A stretch of DNA of 64,000 nucleotides from SHLQ01 sp033344795 (GCA_033344795.1 JAWPMS010000001.1:1612001-1676000), one strand, 5' to 3'; shown: positions 42,396 through 52,391, numbered from the stretch's first letter. The notes: generated from the sequence alone by a model not told the origin. Made by a program: numbers and translations.

Positions 42396-44735
42396 ACCCT
42401 CGTCGAGGATCTGATCGAGCAACGCGATCGCGCCGTATTTGTCGAGTGGATCGTTTCCGTTCCCACACTTGGGCGACTGGACACACGACGGACAGCCATC
42501 GACGCACGGGCACGCGGCCATCGCATCTCGGGTGGCGCGGAGATGGCGGTCTCGCTCCTGATAACCGAGCTCTGCGATGCCCGAGCCTCCCGGGTGCGCG
42601 TCGTAGATGAAGATCGTCGGGCCGCCGGCTCCGGCGTGCCACGGGGTTGAGACGCCGCCGACATCCCATCGATCGCAGATGGTGAACAACGGCAACATGC
42701 CGATTCCTGCGTGTTCAGCGGCGTGTAGCGCGCCGGGAACCTGGCTGGCATCGAGTCCTGCCGCTTCGATTTGATCGACCGGAATCATGTACCAGAACGC
42801 CCGGGTGCGCAGGGTTGACGGTGGCAGATCGAGCGTTTCGTTGGCAAGGATTCTTCGGCTGCGAACCTCCCGCCGCTGATAACCGGTGACCTGGGAGGTC
42901 ACCTCGACCTCGCCGACGCAGACGTCGACGCCCGTCGAACCGGTTCCGAGCAAGGTGCGCTCATCGGCACGAACGACGGCGATGTCGACCTTGGTTCGGG
43001 CCTGGGTGTACTGCTCGCCATCGGAATCCTCGACCGTGGCGACGCGATCGTCGAGGTCGAGCGTCGTGACCCGGTATGGCTTGCCCTGGTGCAGATAGAT
43101 CGCGCCAGGATGTACTACCGAGCACGCTCGAGCCGCGTCGACGGTGCCAACGATCGAACCGTCGCGGCGAACGATCGTCAGCTCATCGGCGCTGCCTGAA
43201 CGCAGACCGATCGCGCGGCTCGGACGACCTCGTCCGGCATAGACGGCGAGAGGTGACCCGGTCCCCGACGGCTTGAGAAGGATGTGATCGCCGCGCACGA
43301 GGTCGCGGACGCCATCGTCGAGCGCGTCGCCCCAATACTGATCGTCGTCATGGGATATCGGTTTCTCGAACGCCGCACAGGCGAGGTGTGGACCGAGAAT
43401 GAACGGATTGGTCGGATTGATGACCGCTTGTTCCGGCTCACGACTCAGCAGTTCGGTCGGGTGGGCCATGATCCACTGGTCGAGCTGGTCGTCGCCCGCC
43501 ACCAGGACGGCTGCCGAGCGCTGTTGACCGCGTCCGGCTCGACCGATTTGTTGCCACATCGAGGCCACGGTGCCGGGGAATCCGTTGAGTACACACGCGT
43601 CGAGCCCACCCACGTCGATCCCGAGCTCGAGTGCGGACGTTGCCACCACGCCGCGCAGCGTTCCTTCGAACAACTCGTGTTCGATCGTGCGGCGTTCTGC
43701 GGGGAGGTATCCGGCCCGGTAGGCGCGAACACTCTCGGATGCGTCGGCGGGCAGCCTTCGTGCGATATCGCTCGTGACGAGTTCTGTGCCGCGCCTCGAA
43801 CGGCAAAACACGATGGTGCGGTGTCCGCGTTTGATCAACTCGGCGCCGATGCTTGCCGTTTCGGTGTTGGTGGACGTTCGCAGTCCTTGTGCTTCGTCGA
43901 CGATCGGCGGGTTCAACATGACGATGGTGCGCTCGCCGCGGGGCGATCCGTCGTTGGTCACCTCGGTGACCGGGACTCCACACAGCTGTGTTGCGAGAAC
44001 CCCGGGTTTCCCGATCGTTGCCGAGGTGAAGATGAACTTGGGGTCAGATCCATAGTGGTGGCAGAGGCGTCGCAGGCGACGCAACACGTGAGAAACATGC
44101 GTTCCGAAAACACCACGAAGTACGTGCAGTTCGTCGATGACGACATGGTCGAGCCTGCCGAGAAACGTGGCCCATCGAGCATGACCGGGAAGGATTCCTG
44201 CGTGCACCATCTCGGGGTTCGTGAGCACGACATTGGCGGTCGAACGGACCCACGAACGTTGCTCGGGAGTTGAGTCGCCGTCATAGGTGCCAGCCACGAC
44301 CTCGGGAAATTTCTGTGCGTGCAGAGAACGAAGCTGGTCTTGGGCAAGGGCTTTGGTCGGGAAGAGCAACAACGCGGTGCCCGTGTTCCCTGGACGCGCC
44401 GCTGCCTCGGCGATTGGGATTTGATAACAACGTGACTTGCCCGATGCGGTGCCCGTCGCCACCACGATCGAATGACCAGCGCGAACGAGATCGATCGCTT
44501 CGGCTTGGTGGGTCCAGAGCCGGTCTTCCTGCAATGCAGCGCGGACCCCCGCGCTGATCGGAGCGATCGATGTGGCGAATCGAGCCGGACGGGGAGCTTG
44601 GTGCTCGACATGAGCCAGACGGCCGTCGGCTGCGAGGAGTTCGATGAGATCATCGAAGTGTTCTGCGGGTGGATCGGCTGGTCGGTCGTGGTCGAGCTGA
44701 GCCAGTTCGAGGTCGGACAGCTCGACGATGGCCAT
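42354..44735 (-). CDS. DEAD/DEAH-box helicase with DUF1998/MZB C-terminal domain (MrfA-like)
   Basis: The product (793 residues) has two RecA-like domains. Walker A is VVATGTASGKS near residue 84, motif II is DELH, and SATIG (motif III), IVFCRSRRGTE and QQIGRAGRG (motif VI) follow. The C-terminal region ends with a Cys-rich cluster CPCVDGCPSCVQSPKCG, the MZB/DUF1998 zinc site of MrfA-like 3'-5' DNA helicases, which act in mitomycin-type repair in Bacillus. The ATG at 44735 begins MAIVELSDLELAQ. Its place between the Tad genes and the STAS/topA genes matches the order I recall in other actinobacteria. Confidence 0.9.
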   Translation of the reverse strand: MAIVELSDLELAQLDHDRPADPPAEHFDDLIELLAADGRLAHVEHQAPRPARFATSIAPISAGVRAALQEDRLWTHQAEAIDLVRAGHSIVVATGTASGKSRCYQIPIAEAAARPGNTGTALLLFPTKALAQDQLRSLHAQKFPEVVAGTYDGDSTPEQRSWVRSTANVVLTNPEMVHAGILPGHARWATFLGRLDHVVIDELHVLRGVFGTHVSHVLRRLRRLCHHYGSDPKFIFTSATIGKPGVLATQLCGVPVTEVTNDGSPRGERTIVMLNPPIVDEAQGLRTSTNTETASIGAELIKRGHRTIVFCRSRRGTELVTSDIARRLPADASESVRAYRAGYLPAERRTIEHELFEGTLRGVVATSALELGIDVGGLDACVLNGFPGTVASMWQQIGRAGRGQQRSAAVLVAGDDQLDQWIMAHPTELLSREPEQAVINPTNPFILGPHLACAAFEKPISHDDDQYWGDALDDGVRDLVRGDHILLKPSGTGSPLAVYAGRGRPSRAIGLRSGSADELTIVRRDGSIVGTVDAARACSVVHPGAIYLHQGKPYRVTTLDLDDRVATVEDSDGEQYTQARTKVDIAVVRADERTLLGTGSTGVDVCVGEVEVTSQVTGYQRREVRSRRILANETLDLPPSTLRTRAFWYMIPVDQIEAAGLDASQVPGALHAAEHAGIGMLPLFTICDRWDVGGVSTPWHAGAGGPTIFIYDAHPGGSGIAELGYQERDRHLRATRDAMAACPCVDGCPSCVQSPKCGNGNDPLDKYGAIALLDQILDEGSGATSGNIGDEVE

Positions 44736-44835
44736 GCGCCAAGTATCGCAGCTGCCTGTGACACCATCGTGCCAGTCGCGGCCCGGTGTGCGCTGCGGCA
44801 ACGGAGATGTTGCGTCTATAGGGCGTGCGTCCAAC

Positions 44836-44841
44836 TACCCT
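44836..44841 (+). promoter_or_regulatory. Candidate -10 element (TACCCT) for the STAS gene
   Basis: TACCCT ends 6 bases before the ATG at 44848, again the leaderless arrangement. Confidence 0.45.
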
Positions 44842-44847
44842 GGCGAG

Positions 44848-45201
44848 ATGCAGGTGGTGCACGCGGCTGACTCGAGCGACGAGGTGATGATCGTCCGCCT
44901 GTTGGGTGACCTCGATCTCTCGAGTGTCCCGACGCTCCGTAGCACCGGCATCACGCTCCTGGCGGATGGCTGGAACAGTGTCGTCGTCGACCTCGCGGGG
45001 GTCGAGTTCCTGGACTCGGCTGGCATTGGCGTGCTGATCGGACTCAGACGTCGGTGTCTGCTGGCCGATGGTGAATGTGTGTTGGCCGAACCCAGCGACG
45101 GCATCCGTCGCCTTCTCGAGACCTCCGAGGTCGATCGGCTGTTTCGCGTCTTCGACACCGCCGAGCGGGCTACGTCTTCCCTTCGCGGTGCGCGCACATG
45201 A
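44848..45201 (+). CDS. Anti-sigma factor antagonist (STAS domain, BldG-like)
   Basis: The 117-residue STAS protein has LLGDLDLSSVPTLRS and FLDSAGIGVLIGLRR, where the Ser of Asp-Ser-Ala-Gly is the site phosphorylated by a cognate kinase. It relieves sigma-factor inhibition by binding its anti-sigma partner. Streptomyces bldG sits at the same position (between the DUF1998 helicase and topA), so this is probably its counterpart. It overlaps the next gene by four bases (ATGA), as expected for a partner-switching pair. Confidence 0.88.
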   Translation: MQVVHAADSSDEVMIVRLLGDLDLSSVPTLRSTGITLLADGWNSVVVDLAGVEFLDSAGIGVLIGLRRRCLLADGECVLAEPSDGIRRLLETSEVDRLFRVFDTAERATSSLRGART

Positions 45202-45638
45202 GCGGGCCCGACGAGGTGGTCCTGCGAGTTCCGGCCAAGTCCGACTATGTCGCGCTCGTACGAGTGGTGCTGGCCGCGGCTGCGGCCATCGATCCCGACT
45301 CTCGCGATGACCGCATCGATGACCTTCGGGTTGCGGTCTCGGAGGCCGTAACCAACGCGGTCGAGTCGCACAAAGTCGCTGGAACGGACAGCCATGTCGA
45401 GGTCCGGTGCATGACGCTCGGGCATCAGGTGGAGGTCACCGTTCGCGATCGAGGTCCGGGCTTTGATCCGGACTCGGTTCCGCAAGTGCCCGACGCCGAG
45501 TCTGAGGATCGATTGTTCTTCGAGCACGGATTGGGAATTCCGCTGATGCGACGTCTCGTCGACAAGACCGACATCGAGACCGGCGATGAGGGAACCCTCG
45601 TGCGGCTGGTGATCGACACGTCTACCAAACCCGCCTGA
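45198..45638 (+). CDS. Anti-sigma regulatory kinase (RsbW-like HATPase)
   Basis: The 146-residue product is a GHKL ATPase of the RsbW/SpoIIAB group. The N box is LRVAVSEAVTNAVESH near residue 50, the G1 box VRDRGPGFDPD follows, and the G2 region is HGLGIPLMRRLVDK. It should phosphorylate the upstream STAS protein and bind a sigma factor. No sigma gene lies next to it. The group-2 sigma factor at 8653 is a possible but unproven partner. Confidence 0.88.
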   Translation: MSGPDEVVLRVPAKSDYVALVRVVLAAAAAIDPDSRDDRIDDLRVAVSEAVTNAVESHKVAGTDSHVEVRCMTLGHQVEVTVRDRGPGFDPDSVPQVPDAESEDRLFFEHGLGIPLMRRLVDKTDIETGDEGTLVRLVIDTSTKPA

Positions 45639-45752
45639 AGGGCTCAGAAGACCAGTCGATCGGTCAATTCCAACGAATATGGCGCATGAATGGCCTCTTG
45701 TCGCGCCAGACTGTCTGCTTGGCCGCTCGCAAATGCGCGCACGAGAAGGACC

Positions 45753-47144
45753 ATGGCCGGTAACGAACTCCCTCCATCAACACTGACGTGGATCGGTAGC
45801 GATCGTCGACTGGCACGTCGGGTTGCACGACCGGTACGTAGCTTCATGGCCATCGAGGCCGCGTCGGGAGTCGTCCTCGTCGTGGCGACGATCATTGCCC
45901 TCGTGTGGGCGAATTCGCCGTGGTCCGACGTCTACCACGAGATCCTCGACCTCCATCTGTTGATCGAATTCGGTGACACCCACATCCTCGATGAGTCGGT
46001 CGAGCACCTGATCAACGATGGCCTGATGGCGATCTTCTTCTTTGTGGTCGGGATGGAGATCAAGCGCGAACTGGTCGCCGGGGAACTTCGAGATCCGCGT
46101 GCAGCGGCCTTGCCGACCATCGCAGCCGTTGGCGGCATGGTCGTACCTGCACTCTTGTTCTTCGCGTTGAATACCTCCGGCCCGGAAGCCAACGGTTGGG
46201 GCATTCCAATGGCGACCGACATCGCCTTCGCGTTGGGCGTGATGTCGCTGCTCGGCAAACGTGTCCCCACGCAACTGAAGCTCTTCCTGCTCGCGCTCGC
46301 GATCGTCGATGACGTGGGGGCGATCGCGGTCATCGCCATCTTCTACACCGCTGAAATCAACGTGCCGTGGCTGACCACCGCAGGGCTGTTGCTCGTGCTG
46401 GTGTACATCATGCAGCGGGTCAAGATCTGGTACGTCCCGATCTACACGGCGATCGGTGTGATCATCTGGTACGCGACTCTCGAGTCAGGCGTGCACGCAA
46501 CGATTGCTGGCGTCGCACTCGGGCTCTTGACACCCGCAACACCGCTCCAACGAGAGGTCAAACCCGATGAGATCGTCGGCACGGTGGTCGACCCGAAAGA
46601 CCTCGATGCAGCCGGTGCGCGACGGGCGTCGCTGTTCGTCCGCGAATCCGTCTCGGTCGCGGAGCGGCTCGAAACGCTCATCCATCCATTCTCGAGCTTT
46701 GTCATCCTGCCGTTGTTCGCCCTGGCCAACGCTGGCATCGAGCTTTCGTCCGAAGGCATCCGCGATGCGTCGACCTCGTCGGTCACGCTGGGCATCATCC
46801 TCGGACTCGTCGTGGGAAAGACCCTCGGTGTCGCCCTCTTCTCGTGGGTTGCGGTGCGAATGGGAATCTCCACGCTGCCACGCAACGTGACGTGGCCCAT
46901 GATGGTGGCGGTCGCGATGTTCGCCGGCATTGGCTTCACCGTTGCGCTGTTCATCACGGGCCTCGCGTACGACGGCGATTCTCTCGAGGTGTTCGATACG
47001 CAGGCTCGTATGGGTATTCTGCTGGCGTCGCTGGTTGCTTCTGTCCTGGGTTGTGTGATGCTGCTACGAGCAACACGGGCCCCTGACGCCCCCGAGTCAG
47101 CCGAAACAAAGATTTCTTCCCCCGTCCCCCCAGAGGTGAACTAA
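45753..47144 (+). CDS. nhaA: Na(+)/H(+) antiporter NhaA
   Basis: The 463-residue protein has about 12 hydrophobic segments and NhaA signatures: HLINDGLMAIFFFVVGMEIKRE, PMATDIAFALGVMSLLGKR, and LLALAIVDDVGAIAVIAIFY with the paired Asp residues used for ion exchange. It exchanges sodium for protons across the cytoplasmic membrane, as fits a marine or saline habitat. ATG 45753 has GAGAAGGA upstream. The stop shares a base with the topA start (TAATG). Confidence 0.93.
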   Translation: MAGNELPPSTLTWIGSDRRLARRVARPVRSFMAIEAASGVVLVVATIIALVWANSPWSDVYHEILDLHLLIEFGDTHILDESVEHLINDGLMAIFFFVVGMEIKRELVAGELRDPRAAALPTIAAVGGMVVPALLFFALNTSGPEANGWGIPMATDIAFALGVMSLLGKRVPTQLKLFLLALAIVDDVGAIAVIAIFYTAEINVPWLTTAGLLLVLVYIMQRVKIWYVPIYTAIGVIIWYATLESGVHATIAGVALGLLTPATPLQREVKPDEIVGTVVDPKDLDAAGARRASLFVRESVSVAERLETLIHPFSSFVILPLFALANAGIELSSEGIRDASTSSVTLGIILGLVVGKTLGVALFSWVAVRMGISTLPRNVTWPMMVAVAMFAGIGFTVALFITGLAYDGDSLEVFDTQARMGILLASLVASVLGCVMLLRATRAPDAPESAETKISSPVPPEVN

Positions 47145-49849
47145 TGCCCGCACTCGTGATCGTGGAGAGCCCCGCAAAGGCCAAAAAGATTGCGGAGTAT
47201 CTCGGCGACGACTACATGGTCGAGTCGTCGATTGGTCACATTCGAGACCTTCCGCGTAACGCCGCCGATGTTCCCGCGGCGTACAAGGGCGAGAAGTGGA
47301 GCCGGATGGGTATCGATGTCGACAACGACTTCAAGCCCCTCTACGTCGTCTCGGCCGACAAGAAGGACCAGATCAAGAAACTGAAGAACATGCTCAAGGA
47401 GAGCGACGAGCTCTACCTCGCAACGGATGAGGATCGTGAGGGGGAAGCCATCGCCTGGCACCTCCTCGAAGTGCTCAACCCGCAGGTCCCGGTGAAACGA
47501 ATGGTGTTCCACGAGATCACGAAGAAGGCCATTCTCACCGCACTCGAGAACCCGCGTGAGCTCGACCGTCACCTCGTCGATGCGCAAGAAGCGCGCAGGA
47601 TGCTCGACCGCCTCTACGGGTATGAGGTGTCTCCAGTCCTTTGGAAGAAGGTCATGCCTCGCCTGAGCGCAGGGCGCGTGCAGAGTGTTGCCACACGGAT
47701 CGTCGTCGAACGTGAACGCGAACGCATGGCGTTCATCCGAGCGTCGTACTGGGACCTCGAGGCGCAGTTCGCGAAGCTCGGCGAAACGACCGAAGGCCAG
47801 CCCAGCCAGTTCACCGCGAAGTTGCTCGAACTCGATGGCAAACGTGTGGCGAGCGGCAAGGACTTCGACGACACGGGCAAGCTCAGCAAGACCGAGGCCG
47901 TCGTGCTCGACGAAGCGGGTGCGCGTGCTCTCGTCGAGTCGCTCGATGGTGCGAACTTCTCGGTTCGTTCCGTCGAGCCAAAGCCGTACCGACGTCGCCC
48001 ATCGCCGCCGTTCATGACGGCGACCTTCCAGCAAGAGGCTGGCCGCAAGCTGGGCATGAGTTCCTCGATGGCGATGCGTTCGGCTCAATCGTTGTACGAG
48101 AAGGGTCTCATCACCTACATGCGTACCGACTCGACAACGCTGTCGGCGACGGCGATCGAAGCAGCTCGCGATGTCGTCAAGCGTGAATACGGCGAAGAGT
48201 TTTTGCCGTCCGAACCACGCGAATACGCCACCAAGTCAAAGAACGCTCAGGAAGCCCACGAAGCCATTCGACCCGCAGGTGAGGTGTTCGAAGCGCCAAC
48301 GGAGGTGGCCAAGCAGGTCGCGAAATCCGAGGCTCGCGTCTATGAGTTGATCTGGAAGCGCACGGTCGCCTCGCAGATGACCGATGCAACCGGCGAGACG
48401 GTTTCGGTTCGTGTTGGCGCGACGGTTGGCGACGGGCGCGACGCCGAATTCTCCGCTAGCGGAACGATCATTTCTCAGCAGGGCTTCCGCCGTGCCTACA
48501 TCGAAGACACCGATGGTGAAGCCGATGACTCCGAGAGCGGTCAGCTTCCAGCACTCGCGGTCAACGACAGTGTGCGATCCGATGAGATAACCGCCGAGGG
48601 CCACGAGACGCAGCCTCCTGCTCGATACACCGAAGCATCGTTGGTGAAGAAGCTCGCCGAGCTCGAGATCGGCCGCCCGTCCACGTACGCGTCGATCATG
48701 GGCACGATTCAGGACCGCGAGTACGTATGGAAGAAGGGCTCGGCTCTCATTCCGTCGTTCACCGCATTCTCGGTGGTTGGTTTGCTCGAGCAGCACTTTC
48801 CCGACTTGGTCGACTACACCTACACCCGTCGTATGGAACAGGATCTCGACTCGATCGCCGGAGGCACGGGCGAAGCCATTCCATGGCTGAGCGAGTTCTA
48901 CTTCGGCAGTGAGGACACCGAGGGTCTCAAGCACAAGGTCGATGAACGCCTTGGCGAGATCGATGCTCGTGCAATCAACTCGATACCGCTCGGAGTCACC
49001 GAGGACGGCGAGATGGTCGTCGCTCGCGTCGGTAAGTACGGCCCATACGTGCAGCGGGGTGAGGACTCAACCGCCTCGATACCTGATGACATTCCACCTG
49101 ATGAGCTCACGGTCGATCGCGCCGTCGAATACATCGAGAATGCCGCAAAAGGGCCGCTGTCACTCGGCAAGGACCCGGCGACGGACATGGACGTGTACGT
49201 CATGACCGGTCGCTTCGGCGACTATGTGCAGCTCGGAGAGATGGTCGACGGTGAGGACAAGCCGAAACGAGCCTCGCTCTTCTCCTCGATGTCGACCGAA
49301 ACCATCACGCTCGACGATGCCCTGAAGTTGCTGTCGTTGCCACGGGTCGTGGGAGTGGATCCGGCTGATCAGGTCGAGATCACGGTGCAGAACGGTCGAT
49401 ATGGTCCGTACCTCAAGAAGGAGAAGGACTCTCGCTCGCTCGAGTCGGAAGAACAGCTCTTCGACATCACGCTCGAAGCCTGTCTGGCAATTCTGGCGCA
49501 GCCCAAGACGCGACGAGGTCAGGTCGTCAAGCCTCCATTGCGCGAGATGGGTGTCGACCCCGACACCGACAAGCAGATGGTCGTCAAGGACGGCCGGTTC
49601 GGCCCCTATGTGACCGATGGAGAGACGAATGCGTCTCTTCGCAAGGGTGACACGGTCGAAGAGCTGACGGACGAACGTGCTGCCGAGTTGCTGGCAATCC
49701 GCCGAGCCGCTGGCCCTGCAAAGAAGAAGGCCAAGAAGAAGGCGCCAGCCAAGAAGAAGAAGGCCGCGGCAAAGAAGAAGGCGCCAGCCAAGAAGAAAGC
49801 GGCAGCGAAGAAGAAGGTCTCCGCAAAGGCGAGCGAAGAAGAGTCGTAA
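47144..49849 (+). CDS. topA: DNA topoisomerase I
   Basis: The 901-residue type IA topoisomerase relaxes negative supercoils. The TOPRIM domain starts LVIVESPAKAKKIAEYLG and contains LATDEDREGEAIAWHLLE; the nucleophile is Tyr325 in LITYMRTDST. C-terminal Topo_C-type repeats (GKYGPYVQRG, NGRYGPYLKK, DGRFGPYVTDG) replace Cys4 zinc fingers. The tail (about 860-901) is a run of Lys/Ala such as AKKKAPAKKK, as in mycobacterial and streptomycete enzymes. Start coupled to nhaA. Confidence 0.96.
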   Translation: MPALVIVESPAKAKKIAEYLGDDYMVESSIGHIRDLPRNAADVPAAYKGEKWSRMGIDVDNDFKPLYVVSADKKDQIKKLKNMLKESDELYLATDEDREGEAIAWHLLEVLNPQVPVKRMVFHEITKKAILTALENPRELDRHLVDAQEARRMLDRLYGYEVSPVLWKKVMPRLSAGRVQSVATRIVVERERERMAFIRASYWDLEAQFAKLGETTEGQPSQFTAKLLELDGKRVASGKDFDDTGKLSKTEAVVLDEAGARALVESLDGANFSVRSVEPKPYRRRPSPPFMTATFQQEAGRKLGMSSSMAMRSAQSLYEKGLITYMRTDSTTLSATAIEAARDVVKREYGEEFLPSEPREYATKSKNAQEAHEAIRPAGEVFEAPTEVAKQVAKSEARVYELIWKRTVASQMTDATGETVSVRVGATVGDGRDAEFSASGTIISQQGFRRAYIEDTDGEADDSESGQLPALAVNDSVRSDEITAEGHETQPPARYTEASLVKKLAELEIGRPSTYASIMGTIQDREYVWKKGSALIPSFTAFSVVGLLEQHFPDLVDYTYTRRMEQDLDSIAGGTGEAIPWLSEFYFGSEDTEGLKHKVDERLGEIDARAINSIPLGVTEDGEMVVARVGKYGPYVQRGEDSTASIPDDIPPDELTVDRAVEYIENAAKGPLSLGKDPATDMDVYVMTGRFGDYVQLGEMVDGEDKPKRASLFSSMSTETITLDDALKLLSLPRVVGVDPADQVEITVQNGRYGPYLKKEKDSRSLESEEQLFDITLEACLAILAQPKTRRGQVVKPPLREMGVDPDTDKQMVVKDGRFGPYVTDGETNASLRKGDTVEELTDERAAELLAIRRAAGPAKKKAKKKAPAKKKKAAAKKKAPAKKKAAAKKKVSAKASEEES

Positions 49850-49928
49850 AACTGCTCCAATTCGGTGGGTTCGTGCCGATTGTCCAGGTGGAGCGCCAAA
49901 TGGGTGGCGCGAGCTGGGAGCACACGTA

Positions 49929-51200
49929 ATGTCCAGACAGAATGCTGAACCGTCGGAGGACTTTGCCTCTACGGACTCACGACTTGACGCCATTCTTGAT
50001 CAGCTAAACGCACTGGCCACGCCAGGATCGGCACCAGCCGAGGTGCCGTCGGCAGGTGCTGCGCCTGCATTGGCAACGCCCACACCACCTGCACCGCCTG
50101 AACCGCTCACCCCACCTCCGACGCCAGTTCCGTCGTTTGCAGCGCCGCCGATGCCTGGATCCTCGGCTCCCTCGATGCGCACGCTGCAGAGCGTTCCCGA
50201 CCTCGAGCCCTCGATGGAGATCACACCCCTCGCTCCGCCTCCGGTGCCCGTAGAGGCGGTGGAAGCCGCTGAGCCCGTGGCGCCTCCCGTACCCGAGTTC
50301 TCCCTCGTGGAAGCTCCGCCTGTGCCTGTGGAACCAAACGAACCGGAGTTTGCCCCGAATCCCGAGCCTGCGATGTTCGAAACCCAGCCAACCGCGGTCG
50401 ACGCCGCCCCTGTCGATGTGCCAGCGCCGGTCGAAATCACCATGGCCGAGGACAAACCCGATGAACTCGTCTTCGTCCTCGACGGTCCCCTCGAGAGTGA
50501 CGTTCCCGCTCCAACCCTTGCGCCGCCTCCGGTTCCCGACGAGTTGGAAACAAGCGCAGTCGAGTCAGATCCCGGCTGGGTGAGCCATCACAACGCCGTA
50601 CCGGCGAGTGATCCCGAGCCCCAGATGTTGGCAGAGATGCCTCTGCTCGAACCGGAACTCGAGACCCTCGATGTTGAGGCCTCGGTGGAAACCGCGATGG
50701 AAACCTCCTTCCTCGAACAAGACGTTGATGCCCCCGAGGTCGAGCCCGCCTTCGAGCCTCCTCAATGGGGCGAGGTCGTTGAACAGCCCGACGAACCAGA
50801 GCCGATCGCCATGGATGTCGCCGTCGACGAAGACACCCCGGCACCACCTGAACTCCACTATGGCGCCGACGAAGAGTTGCCGATCCCCGACTTCACTGGT
50901 GTGTGGGCCGACAGCGAAGAGCCCACCGTGTGGGACAATGATCCGTCGATCGACGCAATGGTGCCCGGTCCGGTCGAGGATGTCCGCAGCGGCAACGGTA
51001 TTTCCGTGGGAAGAAACGAGCTCGACTCCCTTCGACCGGCAGAAGAAGCAGTTGCCGCCAAGCCTGAGCAGAACCTGGGCCGCAAGCTCCAACTCGTCGG
51101 CGTGGTGCTGTTCGGGCTGATTGCACTTGCCGTGATGTTCCTCGACGACCCAGCTGTGGTCGACGAGCTCCGTGAGCTCTACGACGGGTTCTTCGGCTAA
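49929..51200 (+). CDS. Proline/glutamate-rich protein with C-terminal membrane anchor, unknown function
   Basis: The 423-residue product has a short N-terminal helix (DSRLDAILDQLNALA) and a very long low-complexity region (about 35-350) dominated by Pro, Glu, Ala and Val, with repeats such as PPVPVE and PVPEF. Near the end is a single hydrophobic helix (about 395-412, LVGVVLFGLIALAVMFL). It is probably a tail-anchored, extended acidic protein facing the cytoplasm. The ATG at 49929 has GGGAG upstream; the longer frame to 49677 runs inside topA. It overlaps the stop of the next minus-strand gene by four bases. I do not recognise it. Confidence 0.65.
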   Translation: MSRQNAEPSEDFASTDSRLDAILDQLNALATPGSAPAEVPSAGAAPALATPTPPAPPEPLTPPPTPVPSFAAPPMPGSSAPSMRTLQSVPDLEPSMEITPLAPPPVPVEAVEAAEPVAPPVPEFSLVEAPPVPVEPNEPEFAPNPEPAMFETQPTAVDAAPVDVPAPVEITMAEDKPDELVFVLDGPLESDVPAPTLAPPPVPDELETSAVESDPGWVSHHNAVPASDPEPQMLAEMPLLEPELETLDVEASVETAMETSFLEQDVDAPEVEPAFEPPQWGEVVEQPDEPEPIAMDVAVDEDTPAPPELHYGADEELPIPDFTGVWADSEEPTVWDNDPSIDAMVPGPVEDVRSGNGISVGRNELDSLRPAEEAVAAKPEQNLGRKLQLVGVVLFGLIALAVMFLDDPAVVDELRELYDGFFG

Positions 51201-52327
51201 GCCTCAGAAGGCTCGAGCGTGGTTCGACGGGGATGTTTGACCCGAAACAGCAACCACGCGAAAAGACCGCTTGCGATCGGTAGCCAGAGCGATACACCGC
51301 GATAGGCCAAGACGGCCACACCGGCGGTGTCAGACGGTATGCCCGACAGCGTCAGAACGCCGACGAGGCCAACTTCGACGAATCCGAACCCGCCCGGTGT
51401 TATCGAGATCATCGACAGAACCGCCCCGGAGGCATACGCGACCATGACGAGACTGAGTCGCGGTTCGGCATCGACGGCGTACAGCGCAAAGACCAGCACG
51501 AGGTAGTCGAAGGTCCAGTTGAGCGCGCTCGCCGCTGTCGCCGCGGGCCATCGTTTGCCCAAGAGTTGGGCCAGTCGATCTCGCTCACCGAGGAGTGTGT
51601 CTTGATCGAGATGCCAGCTCTTGCGAAAGACTCGACCAGCGACCCGCAGCACGCGGTCGATGACCCGCCCAGCCAACATCAACGGCCTCGTCGTCCGAAG
51701 GGCGAGGCCTCCAACGGCCAACAAAAGAACGCAGAGGACCGCAGACGCGATTGCGATGGGGGACAGGCCTTCTGGGATTGGTGAGCCGAACAGTGCAATG
51801 GCGACACCAATGGCGGGAATCGCCGCAAGCGCAGCCGTGGAGAGCAGCGACATCGCCGCGAGCGCTCCTCCAGCCTGCGTGGGACTCGTGCCACTCACGG
51901 CCAACATTCGGTACAACGTTGCACCGCCTGCCGCGGCGCCGCCACCGCCTGGAACGACTCTGCTCACCGAGTTCGAAGTGAGCTGGCTCGTGGCCGCTAC
52001 GAACCAGGAGACCTTCGGCAACATGATGCGGATCAGCCACCACAGAGAGGCAAAACTCAGCACTTCGGCGACGAACATGAGGATGAACCAGCCGGGCCGG
52101 ATGTTGCGAAGTCGTTCTGCTTCGCTCAACACTTCGAGGAGTCGATCAAAGATCTGCGGTGCGAATAGCGAGATCAACAAGATGACCGTGGCGAGCACGA
52201 GGGCCCGTTTGACCGCTCCACCGATGTAGTCGAGGTCTCCAATGCCGGGCATCTGCCCGCTGTCGGCAGCGCCTTGCTGCTCGTCTTCGGTCTGACGCCG
52301 AGAGCTCGCATCCCCACCGATGGTCAT
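51197..52327 (-). CDS. Lysylphosphatidylglycerol synthase transmembrane-type membrane protein (UPF0104/YbhN)
   Basis: The 376-residue protein has about eight hydrophobic segments and LPG_synthase_TM features: SNSVSRVVPGGGGAAAGGA near residue 120 and SITPGGFGFVEVGLVGVL near 305. It lacks the cytosolic aminoacyl-transferase domain of MprF, so it may act as a flippase or glycan/lipid-linked carrier rather than a synthase. ATG 52327 is 6 bases after a TACGAT hexamer on this strand. It is divergent from tmk, and their start codons are only 64 bases apart. Confidence 0.82.
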   Translation of the reverse strand: MTIGGDASSRRQTEDEQQGAADSGQMPGIGDLDYIGGAVKRALVLATVILLISLFAPQIFDRLLEVLSEAERLRNIRPGWFILMFVAEVLSFASLWWLIRIMLPKVSWFVAATSQLTSNSVSRVVPGGGGAAAGGATLYRMLAVSGTSPTQAGGALAAMSLLSTAALAAIPAIGVAIALFGSPIPEGLSPIAIASAVLCVLLLAVGGLALRTTRPLMLAGRVIDRVLRVAGRVFRKSWHLDQDTLLGERDRLAQLLGKRWPAATAASALNWTFDYLVLVFALYAVDAEPRLSLVMVAYASGAVLSMISITPGGFGFVEVGLVGVLTLSGIPSDTAGVAVLAYRGVSLWLPIASGLFAWLLFRVKHPRRTTLEPSEA

Positions 52328-52333
52328 GGTTCG

Positions 52334-52339
52334 ATCGTA
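52334..52339 (-). promoter_or_regulatory. Candidate -10 element (TACGAT) for the membrane protein gene
   Basis: On the minus strand TACGAT is 6 bases before the ATG at 52327. It forms a compact divergent promoter region with the tmk element at 52379. Confidence 0.5.
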
Positions 52340-52378
52340 CCGGCCAGAGCCAGCGTGTCTCGCTGCCGAGCTGCTTGC

Positions 52379-52384
52379 TAGCGT
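52379..52384 (+). promoter_or_regulatory. Candidate -10 element (TAGCGT) for tmk
   Basis: TAGCGT lies 7 bases before the GTG at 52392 and supports that start for thymidylate kinase. Confidence 0.5.
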
Positions 52385-52391
52385 CATCGCA

